A stretch of 5,371 bases of DNA from Actinomycetes bacterium (GTDB taxonomy: Bacteria > Actinomycetota > Acidimicrobiia > Acidimicrobiales > Microtrichaceae), in NCBI GenBank assembly GCA_023450775.1, contig JAEXGP010000349.1, positions 1 through 5,371 of the forward strand, given 5' to 3'. Made by a program: the position numbers and the translations under genes. Each line of letters begins with the position of its first letter. Position 1 is the first letter of the stretch. This document shows, piece by piece, positions 1 to 4,956 of the stretch. Below the pieces are notes generated by a model. The model saw only the letters and a list, made by a program, of their open reading frames with translations, searched no databases and had not been told where the DNA came from.

Positions 1-514
1 GCCCCGAGATGATCTCCTCGGGGATGTCGGCGTTCTCCCGGTGGATGTGCTCGGCGACCGGGGCGATCTTGTCCTCGGCGAAGCGCCGGAACGTGTCCTG
101 CACCATCTCGAACTCGTCGGCCAGGCCGCGGGGCCCGTCCGTGTCGGCGAGCGAGGCCAGGAAGGCGGGGGAGCCGTAGGCGGCCGTGACCGCGCGTGTG
201 GCGTCCAGGTCGCCGGGCGCCACACCCCACTCCTCCTCGCGGCCGAAGACCTTCGCGGCGACGTCGGCCAGGGCGCCGGCGGCGAACGCGCACGCGATCG
301 CGGCCTGGTCGTCGCCCTGCGCTCCGTAGGTCAGGAGGCTGCGCGAGGCCACGACGCCGGCGGTGGCGTGGGCCAGGTCGTAGGCCAGGACCTGGTTGTC
401 GTCGATGCCGTGCTTGGCCAGCTGGGCGATGCCGCTGTCCAGGACGCCCTGGGCCGCGTCGAGGGCCGCGGCCACCGCGTCGAGGTCCGGCCGGGGGAGG
501 TCTGCGCTCGTCAT
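1..514 (-). CDS. Acyl-CoA dehydrogenase, N-terminal part; probable methylsuccinyl-CoA dehydrogenase
   Basis: The gene is cut by the left edge; 171 codons are visible, starting MTSADLPRPD. Residues 1-130 form an Ala-rich, mostly helical extension. From about residue 131 the typical acyl-CoA dehydrogenase alpha-helical N-domain begins (LADEFEMVQDTFRRFAEDKI, then APVAEHIHRENADIPEEI). The FAD-binding and catalytic parts lie outside the window. Ordinary acyl-CoA dehydrogenases start close to this domain, whereas methylsuccinyl-CoA dehydrogenase (Mcd) of the ethylmalonyl-CoA pathway has an extra N-terminal region of roughly this size; it oxidises (2S)-methylsuccinyl-CoA to mesaconyl-CoA with FAD. 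The nearby MaoC hydratase at 3636 would catalyse the next step. The ATG at 514 has no good Shine-Dalgarno; it lies 10 bp after the stop of the GGDEF-EAL gene and 7 bp after a possible -10 box, so either translational coupling or leaderless expression could apply. The dehydrogenase family is secure; the Mcd assignment is an inference from the extension and context. Confidence 0.8.
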   Translation of the reverse strand, partial: MTSADLPRPDLDAVAAALDAAQGVLDSGIAQLAKHGIDDNQVLAYDLAHATAGVVASRSLLTYGAQGDDQAAIACAFAAGALADVAAKVFGREEEWGVAPGDLDATRAVTAAYGSPAFLASLADTDGPRGLADEFEMVQDTFRRFAEDKIAPVAEHIHRENADIPEEIISG

Positions 515-521
515 GGGCGCG

Positions 522-552
522 AGGTTACCGGTCAGTAACTGCGGGCCTCCAA
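522..552 (-). promoter_or_regulatory. Putative leaderless promoter of the acyl-CoA dehydrogenase gene
   Basis: Reading the minus strand, TTGGAG (552-547) is followed after 19 bp by TAACCT (527-522), and then after exactly 7 bp by the ATG at 514. TANNNT about 7 bp before a start codon is the usual layout of leaderless actinobacterial transcripts. The -10 box contains the TAA stop codon of the upstream GGDEF-EAL gene. The -35 match is weak and the 19-bp spacer is long, so this remains a pattern-based proposal; simple read-through from the upstream gene is the alternative. Confidence 0.35.
524..539. promoter_or_regulatory. Palindrome GTTAC-N6-GTAAC, possible operator
   Basis: Perfect 5-bp arms GTTAC (524-528) and GTAAC (535-539) flank CGGTCA, and one further inner pair matches. 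The site overlaps the proposed -10 box of the dehydrogenase gene and spans the junction of the two minus-strand genes. A TTAC-N6-GTAA dyad over a promoter is the kind of site bound by TetR-type regulators of acyl-CoA metabolism, but that link is inference. It is also one of the few AT-containing spots in its surroundings. Confidence 0.35.
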
Positions 553-3179
553 GCCGTCCCGGCGGCGTCGAGCACCTCGGTGCCGCCGACCGGCGCGGGC
601 GGATGGTCGAGGTGCGCGACCAGCTCGCTGAACGGCATCGGCGGTGCCAGCGCGAAGCCCTGCGCCGCGTCGCAGCCGATCGCCCGCAGCGCGCCGACCA
701 CGGTCGGGTCCGCCACGCCCTCGGCGGTGACCGACAGGCCCAGGTGGTGGGCCACGTCCACGATCGAGCGCACGATCCGGTCGTCGCCGGCGAGGAGCTC
801 GTCCACGAAGCGGCGGTCGATCTTGACCTCCTCGATCGGCAGGTCCCGGATCAGGGCGAGGGACGACGCGCCGCTGCCGAAGTCGTCGATGCTGAAGCGG
901 ATGCCGACGTCGTGGAGGCGCCGGATGACGTCAGCGCTCTGGCGGGGGTCGTCCATGAGCTGGCCCTCGGTCAGCTCCATCCAGAGGCTCCCGGGCACGA
1001 GCTCGCTGTCGTGGGAGAGGTCGCAGAGCCAGTCCACCCACACGGGGTCGTAGAGGTTGCGGGTGGAGAGGTTCACGCTGGCCGAGCTGAGGCCCCGGCC
1101 GGTCAGGGCCGCGAGCGCCTCGCAGGCCTTGACGGTGACCGTCTGGGTGATCGAGCGGATCGCGCCGGACACCTCGGCGAGCTCGATGAACTCGCTCGGG
1201 GCCAGCAGCCCGTGGCGTGGATGGCGCCACCGCACGAGCGCCTCCATGCCGAACGTGGACATCGTGCGGAGGTCGACCCGGGGCTGGAAGTGCACCTCGA
1301 CCGCGTCGGTGAAGCCCGTCTCGCGCAGGTCGGCGAGCAGCTCCAGGCGCCGCACCGCGGCCACCTCCTGGGCCGGGCAGTACATCACGTGGCCGCCGCC
1401 GGCCTGCTTGGCGTCGTACATGGCGCCGTCGGCCCGGCGCATCAGGGTCTCGGCGTCGTTGCCGTGCTCGGGAGCGATCGCGATCCCGACGCTGGCGCTC
1501 ACCTGCAGCCGGTACTGACCGACCTGCACCGGCTCCTCCGCCAGCTCGGTCAACCGTCGCGCCACCTCCTCGGCGCCGCCGGTCGTGGCGTCGGTGGTGA
1601 GGAGCACGGCGAACTCGTCGCCGCCCAGCCGGGCGATCGTGTCGCAGTTGCGCAGGCGGTTCGACATGCGCCGCGACAGCTCGCGCAGCAGGGCGTCGCC
1701 GTACTCGTGGCCCAGCGCGTCGTTCACGTCCTTGAACTGGTCGAGGTCGACCATGAGCAACGCGACCGGCGCGCCCGTGCGGTCGCCCTCGATCAGCGCC
1801 CGGGTCAGGCGCTCGTGCAGCAGCGCACGGTTCGGCAGACCGGTGAGGGCGTCGTGGGTCGCCTGGTGGCGGAACGCCTCGGCCATCCGGGCCCGCTTGG
1901 TCACGTCCTCCAAGGAGATGCCCACGCTCCGGTCCGGCAGCGGCACAGCCCGCATGGAGAACACCTCGTCCACGCCCTCGATCTGCACGAACGGCTCGTC
2001 GTGGGGGACGCCGTCGCGCACGACCGTCGCCATGTCGTCCAGGAACTCGTCGGTCACCGGGATGAGGTCGATGATGCGGTGGCCGATGGCGGCGTCGTCC
2101 AGGTCCGCGATCGCGTTCGCCGCCGGGTTGGCCGCCTGCAGCACGAAGCTCGACGGGTCGTCGGGGTCGGTCATGTTGATGACGACCAGGGCGATCGGGA
2201 TGCCCTCCACGAAGTCCGTGTAGCGGCGCACCGACGACTCCGCCTCCCACCGGGCGGTCTCGTCGACGAGCACGCCCCGGCGCCGGGTCACGCGGCCGGT
2301 GGCGTCGACGGTGACGCGCACTCGGTTCTGGATGCGGCGCGTCCGACCCCACGCGTCGGTGACGCGGAAGTGCACCTCGACGTTCTCTCCCTGCGCGACC
2401 AGGCGCTGGCTCTCGACCACCACGTCCAGGTCGTCGGGGTGCACCCGGCTGTAGAAGAACGCGGTGTCGCGGATCTGGTCCAGGCCGTAGCCGAGCAGGT
2501 CGACGACGTGGTCGCTCAGGAACTCCGCGGGGCCCGTGGGGCCCCGGCCCTCCCAGACGGCGGCGTCGATGCCGTTGACCAGCTCGTCGTAGCGGTTCCG
2601 CTGCGACGTCAGCGTCCGGGAGACGTGGCCGTAGATGATCGTGGAGAACGTGCAGGTGACGACCCCGGCGATGAGGTAGGGGAGCCAGGCGTCGGGTTGG
2701 GTCCACCACCCGATCGCGAGCAGGGCCAGGCCGGCCGCCGGCAGCAGCCGCCACGTCGCCTTCGGTCCGAACCAGAAGACGTACAGGCCGGTGCTCGACA
2801 CGAGCACCACCATCACCACCCCGTAGGCCTCGGGGACGAGCAGCGCCACGGTGCAGCCGACGGCGACGTCGCCGAGCGCCAGCAGCCACGGCACGGTGCC
2901 GCCGCGCTGGACCCGGCGGGTGAGGTACAGGTTCGACGCCGTCGCGAACAGCAGGATCGCCGCGCCGATCTGCAGGCGGTTGTCGCCGAACAGCGGCAGC
3001 ACCATGACCGCGGCGCCGATCACCACCGACGCGACGGTGCGCCAACGCAGGATCTCGAGCTCGGCGCTCTGCTGCTCGACCCTGGCTGCGTCGTGCGCGT
3101 TCGAGGACGCGACGGTCGCCCCCGCGGCGGGCGCGGGTGGCGCCTTCCCGTCGGAGCCGTCGTGCGCGTCACGACTCAT
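525..3179 (-). CDS. Membrane-bound PAS-PAS-GGDEF-EAL c-di-GMP cyclase/phosphodiesterase
   Basis: An 884-residue protein predicted to make and/or hydrolyse cyclic di-GMP at the inner face of the membrane. Residues 1-46 are a polar, Ala-rich cytoplasmic tail. Six hydrophobic segments follow (about 48-63, 69-86, 97-114, 118-137, 143-159, 165-184), resembling a MASE-type sensor. PAS 1 covers about 195-312 (PAS_3-like, HPDD at 247-250) and PAS 2 about 318-430. The GGDEF domain (about 435-600) has HDALTGLPNR, DLDQFKDVND (478-487), GGDEF at 519-523 and a canonical inhibitory RxxD at 510-513, five residues before it. The EAL domain (about 610-858) keeps Q632, E646-A-L with R650, N703, ELTE (735-738), DDFGSG (765-770), K786 and D788, E820 and Q840-G, all positions expected in an active phosphodiesterase. 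The only deviation is AEGVAD where AEGVE is usual. The ATG is preceded by AAGGGA (3193-3188) with an 8-nt spacer. TAA at 527-525 lies 10 bp before the next gene, so the two are probably cotranscribed. Ligands sensed by the PAS and membrane parts cannot be told. Confidence 0.95.
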   Translation of the reverse strand: MSRDAHDGSDGKAPPAPAAGATVASSNAHDAARVEQQSAELEILRWRTVASVVIGAAVMVLPLFGDNRLQIGAAILLFATASNLYLTRRVQRGGTVPWLLALGDVAVGCTVALLVPEAYGVVMVVLVSSTGLYVFWFGPKATWRLLPAAGLALLAIGWWTQPDAWLPYLIAGVVTCTFSTIIYGHVSRTLTSQRNRYDELVNGIDAAVWEGRGPTGPAEFLSDHVVDLLGYGLDQIRDTAFFYSRVHPDDLDVVVESQRLVAQGENVEVHFRVTDAWGRTRRIQNRVRVTVDATGRVTRRRGVLVDETARWEAESSVRRYTDFVEGIPIALVVINMTDPDDPSSFVLQAANPAANAIADLDDAAIGHRIIDLIPVTDEFLDDMATVVRDGVPHDEPFVQIEGVDEVFSMRAVPLPDRSVGISLEDVTKRARMAEAFRHQATHDALTGLPNRALLHERLTRALIEGDRTGAPVALLMVDLDQFKDVNDALGHEYGDALLRELSRRMSNRLRNCDTIARLGGDEFAVLLTTDATTGGAEEVARRLTELAEEPVQVGQYRLQVSASVGIAIAPEHGNDAETLMRRADGAMYDAKQAGGGHVMYCPAQEVAAVRRLELLADLRETGFTDAVEVHFQPRVDLRTMSTFGMEALVRWRHPRHGLLAPSEFIELAEVSGAIRSITQTVTVKACEALAALTGRGLSSASVNLSTRNLYDPVWVDWLCDLSHDSELVPGSLWMELTEGQLMDDPRQSADVIRRLHDVGIRFSIDDFGSGASSLALIRDLPIEEVKIDRRFVDELLAGDDRIVRSIVDVAHHLGLSVTAEGVADPTVVGALRAIGCDAAQGFALAPPMPFSELVAHLDHPPAPVGGTEVLDAAGTAWRPAVTDR

Positions 3180-3198
3180 CGGCCTCGTCCCTTCCCGA

Positions 3199-3217
3199 AC
3201 CCCGGCGCTTCCGGGGT
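3199..3217 (-). promoter_or_regulatory. Hairpin in the leader of the GGDEF-EAL gene, next to its RBS
   Basis: Perfect 7-bp arms ACCCCGG (3199-3205) and CCGGGGT (3211-3217) enclose a 5-nt loop. In the minus-strand RNA the stem ends five bases before the AAGGGA Shine-Dalgarno (3193-3188), close enough to affect ribosome loading. There is no U-tract after it, so it does not look like an intrinsic terminator. A second stem, CCGCCC/GGGCGG (3230-3235 and 3240-3245, loop GCCT), lies 12 bp further upstream in the same leader. Confidence 0.4.
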
Positions 3218-3389
3218 CCCTGCCCTGACCCGCCCGCCTGGGCGGTCTGTGTGCTGGCGCTGTGCGACCGGTACGGGGGTGGCCGACACGGGTGTGCCCC
3301 GCCGTGCCGTGCCCCGTCCCGGTCGGTCGTCCTGACGTCGCGGTGCTCACTTGAAGCGCACGGTACACCACGCTCCGTGAGCTATTCGG

Positions 3390-3417
3390 AGGGTAGATCT
3401 CCCAGCACGCGAGGCAA
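3390..3417 (-). promoter_or_regulatory. Putative promoter of the GGDEF-EAL gene
   Basis: On the minus strand TTGCCT (3417-3412) and TACCCT (3395-3390) are separated by 16 bp, resembling a housekeeping sigma-70-type promoter with a TANNNT -10. It lies in the only AT-leaning part of the intergenic region. Transcription would start near 3383, giving a leader of about 200 nt before the ATG at 3179. Based on pattern only. Confidence 0.3.
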
Positions 3418-3515
3418 GGATTGGCGACCCGGAGGGGCCGCGCGACCCACGTTTTCGGGCCGAACGGACCATTCGGGCGCACCCGCGGGCCCCTTCCCGA
3501 CCCGCCACGGGTGGT

Positions 3516-3562
3516 GCCGGAGCCCGCCACGCAGCGTGGTGGGCACCGGCCCGGGCTCCGGC
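3516..3562. repeat. Overlapping inverted repeats that can form two alternative hairpins
   Basis: Arms GCCGGAGCCCG (3516-3526) and CGGGCTCCGGC (3552-3562) are perfectly complementary over 11 bp, with a smaller CCACG/CGTGG hairpin (3527-3531 and 3535-3539) nested between them. The left arm can instead pair with 3536-3550: nine pairs including one G-U (3522-3530 with 3536-3544), one A-A mismatch, then five pairs (3516-3520 with 3546-3550). The two folds exclude each other. CCCGCCACG also occurs twice (3501-3509 and 3523-3531). In DNA this GC-rich some such repeats arise by chance, and no T-tract follows on either strand. Confidence 0.4.
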
Positions 3563-3597
3563 GGCCCCGTGCCGGCCGTGAGCCGGACCCGCCGTCG

Positions 3598-3628
3598 TTG
3601 TGACGGTCCGGCGCGGCTCCGTTACCGT
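3598..3628 (+). promoter_or_regulatory. Putative leaderless promoter of the MaoC hydratase gene
   Basis: TTGTGA (3598-3603), a 19-bp spacer, TACCGT (3623-3628), then exactly 7 bp to the ATG at 3636. This is the same geometry as proposed before the dehydrogenase gene at 514. The only Shine-Dalgarno-like bases, GGAG at 3631-3634, are one base from the ATG and too close to work normally, which supports a leaderless transcript. The promoter overlaps a 12-bp imperfect tandem repeat (3600-3611 and 3621-3632). Confidence 0.4.
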
Positions 3629-3632
3629 CCGG
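3600..3632 (+). repeat. Two 12-bp imperfect direct repeats, 21-bp period
   Basis: GTGACGGTCCGG (3600-3611) and GTTACCGTCCGG (3621-3632) agree at 10 of 12 positions and are spaced by 21 bp, about two helical turns, so they face the same side of the DNA. They cover the proposed -35 and -10 boxes of the MaoC gene. A related 12-mer, GTTACTGACCGG, occurs on the minus strand at 539-528 before the dehydrogenase gene (10 of 12 identical to the second copy). They could be regulator half-sites or coincidence. Confidence 0.3.
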
Positions 3633-3635
3633 AGC

Positions 3636-4148
3636 ATGACCGTCCATGACCGCCCCTTCGGCCGCTACCTCGAGGACTTCGAGCCCGGCGACATCTACCG
3701 GCACTGGCCCGGCAAGACGATCACCGAGTACGACGACCACCTCTTCTGCATGATCACGATGAACCACCACCCGTTGCACACCAACGTGTGGTTCGCCGAG
3801 AACGAGACCGTCCACGGCCGCAACGTGGTCGTCGGCAACCTCGTGTACTCGATCGTGCTCGGCATGAGCGTGCCCGACGTGTCCGGCGCCGCGATCGCCA
3901 ACCTGGAGATCGAGACGCTGCAGCACAAGAACCCGACCTTCCACGGCGACACGATCTACGCCGAGACCCGCGTGCTCGAGAAGCGCGAGTCGTCCAAGGG
4001 CGACCGCGGCATCGTCACCGTCGAGACCAAGGGCTTCAACCAGGACGGCGTCGAGGTCTGCTACTTCAAGCGCAAGGTCATGGTCTGGAAGCGCGACGCC
4101 GCGCCGGAGCGCAAGCGTCCGTACGCCGACGACGTCTGGGAGGGCTGA
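3636..4148 (+). CDS. MaoC-family enoyl-CoA hydratase, probable mesaconyl-CoA (or itaconyl-CoA) hydratase
   Basis: A 170-residue cytoplasmic single-hotdog protein. The N-terminal half carries YRHWPGKTITEYDDHLF (21-37) and TMNHHPLH (41-48). The core has GRNVVVGNLVYSIVLGMSVPD (61-81 in the numbering used here), then FHGDTIYAETRVLEKR (102-117), the usual end of the MaoC fold. H48 corresponds to the catalytic His of R-specific enoyl-CoA hydratases, but the partner Asp of the D-x-N-P-x-H motif is replaced by N43, and the Asn by H45. From memory, actinobacterial hydratases linked to ethylmalonyl-CoA pathway genes share the HWPG...HHPLH pattern, and the mycobacterial itaconyl-CoA hydratase Rv2499c is related. 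Mesaconyl-CoA hydratase would convert mesaconyl-CoA to beta-methylmalyl-CoA, the step after the dehydrogenase at 1-514. The ATG at 3636 is chosen over an in-frame GTG at 3600 because homology begins just after it and a -10-like box precedes it. The substrate is inferred; the family is clear. Confidence 0.92.
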   Translation: MTVHDRPFGRYLEDFEPGDIYRHWPGKTITEYDDHLFCMITMNHHPLHTNVWFAENETVHGRNVVVGNLVYSIVLGMSVPDVSGAAIANLEIETLQHKNPTFHGDTIYAETRVLEKRESSKGDRGIVTVETKGFNQDGVEVCYFKRKVMVWKRDAAPERKRPYADDVWEG

Positions 4149-4191
4149 GGCCCTCCTGGCTCCGGCGGCTCCGCGCGCGAGCCTGGGGTCC

Positions 4192-4956
4192 GTGACCGTC
4201 AACCCGGTGGCCGCCGGCGGCTTCAGCTCCGCGGCGGCGACGTACGCCCGCATCCGACCGACGTACGCCCGTCCCGCGATCGGCGCGGTCAAGGAGCTGT
4301 GCCCGAGGGGCGGGCTCGTCCTGGACGTCGCCGCCGGGACGGGCATCCTCACGGGCCAGCTCGTGCGTGCGGGCCTGGCGCTGCGCGCGGTCGAGCCGCT
4401 CGACGCGATGGCGCGCCAGTTCCGGCTGGCGCTGCCGGACGTGCCCATCGAGCTCGGTGTGGCCGAGGCGCTCCCGGTGCGGGACCACAGCGTCGACGTG
4501 CTCACCGTCGGGCAGGGGTTCCACTGGTTCGACGCGGCGACGGCGCTGGGCGAGGCCGCGCGGGTGCTGCGCCCCGGCGGGGCGCTCGCGCTGCTCTGGA
4601 ACGCCCGTGACGAGGCCACCCCGTGGGTCGGCGAGCTGACGCAGCTCGTCGAGGACCGCACCGGCGGGCGGCCCTACACCGACCACCGCGAGCGGCCCTG
4701 GTCCGAGGTCGTCGCCGAGGCCCGGGGCTTCAGCCCGCTCGAGGAGCGGCGCTTCCCCAACCCGGTGCCGACCACGATCGAGGGCGTCGTCGAACGCCTG
4801 CGCTCGACCAGCTTCGTGGCCGCGCTCGACGAGCCGGATCGCGAGTCGCTGATCGCCGAGGCGCGGGAGCTGCTGGCCGGCCATCCCGAGCTGACCGGCA
4901 CGTTCGACTACCCGCACGAGACGATCCTGTACACGTGCCGAGCGCTCCCGACCTGA
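4192..4956 (+). CDS. Class I SAM-dependent methyltransferase
   Basis: A 254-residue soluble protein of the Methyltransf_11 type. The N-terminus FSSAAATYARIRPTYARPAI (11-30) matches the F-x3-A-x2-Y-x3-RP-x-Y signature of small-molecule methyltransferases. Motif I is VLDVAAGTG (43-51); the acidic residue for the SAM ribose is E68 in AVEPLDAM (66-73). Later come AEALPV (91-96), VDVLTVGQGFHWFD (101-114) and RVLRPGGALALLW (124-136). The FHWFD motif places it near the trans-aconitate methyltransferase/Crg1-like group, but the substrate cannot be told. The start is a GTG at 4192, 43 bp after the MaoC stop, with only a weak GGGG upstream; an in-frame GTG at 4207 is a possible alternative. It is probably cotranscribed with the hydratase and overlaps mutY by 22 bp. 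The 13-bp sequence CGACGTACGCCCG occurs twice within it (4238-4250 and 4259-4271), encoding TYAR twice. Confidence 0.9.
   Translation: MTVNPVAAGGFSSAAATYARIRPTYARPAIGAVKELCPRGGLVLDVAAGTGILTGQLVRAGLALRAVEPLDAMARQFRLALPDVPIELGVAEALPVRDHSVDVLTVGQGFHWFDAATALGEAARVLRPGGALALLWNARDEATPWVGELTQLVEDRTGGRPYTDHRERPWSEVVAEARGFSPLEERRFPNPVPTTIEGVVERLRSTSFVAALDEPDRESLIAEARELLAGHPELTGTFDYPHETILYTCRALPT

Larger units (their letters stand above)
3180..3635. other. Divergent intergenic region of 456 bp
   Basis: No credible gene is seen here: the short open frames on either strand have no recognisable product and are Arg/Pro-rich, as expected from GC-rich non-coding DNA. The part nearest the GGDEF-EAL gene (3180-3383) would be its leader and carries two GC-rich hairpins. 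The middle (3381-3420) is locally less GC-rich and holds a possible minus-strand promoter. The part nearest the MaoC gene contains TTCGG half-sites at 3454-3478, overlapping inverted repeats at 3516-3562 and the putative plus-strand promoter at 3598-3628. I saw no match to known riboswitch cores, including the c-di-GMP classes, on either strand. Confidence 0.75.

Noticed and set aside
931..3045. Second minus-strand open frame (about 704 codons) within the GGDEF-EAL gene
   Set aside because: Arg/Pro/Gly-rich frame-shifted shadow of the real gene with no recognisable motif.
396..3335. Very long plus-strand open frame (about 979 codons) antisense to the GGDEF-EAL gene
   Set aside because: Its product is a low-complexity Arg/His/Val/Asp-rich sequence without any domain, as expected from the antisense frame of a GC-rich gene, while the minus strand encodes clear PAS, GGDEF and EAL motifs.
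3600..3635. GTG at 3600 as an earlier start for the MaoC gene
   Set aside because: The 12 added residues match no part of the family, and the segment contains the proposed -10 box and tandem repeat; the ATG at 3636 is preferred.
3180..3635. c-di-GMP riboswitch in the intergenic region
   Set aside because: Tempting beside a c-di-GMP gene, but I could not find the conserved GEMM core on either strand.
4238..4271. 13-bp direct repeat in the methyltransferase gene as a possible recombination site
   Set aside because: The 21-bp period keeps the frame and encodes TYAR twice within the family's normal N-terminal signature, so coding constraint explains it.
3180..4661. Upstream extension of the GGDEF-EAL reading frame to 4661
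   Set aside because: The frame stays open by chance across the hydratase and methyltransferase genes on the other strand; a good Shine-Dalgarno precedes the ATG at 3179, followed by a typical cytoplasmic tail and membrane helices.
4078..4917. Minus-strand open frame (about 279 codons) opposite the methyltransferase gene
   Set aside because: No motifs and a composition typical of an antisense shadow; the plus strand encodes a complete SAM-binding fold.
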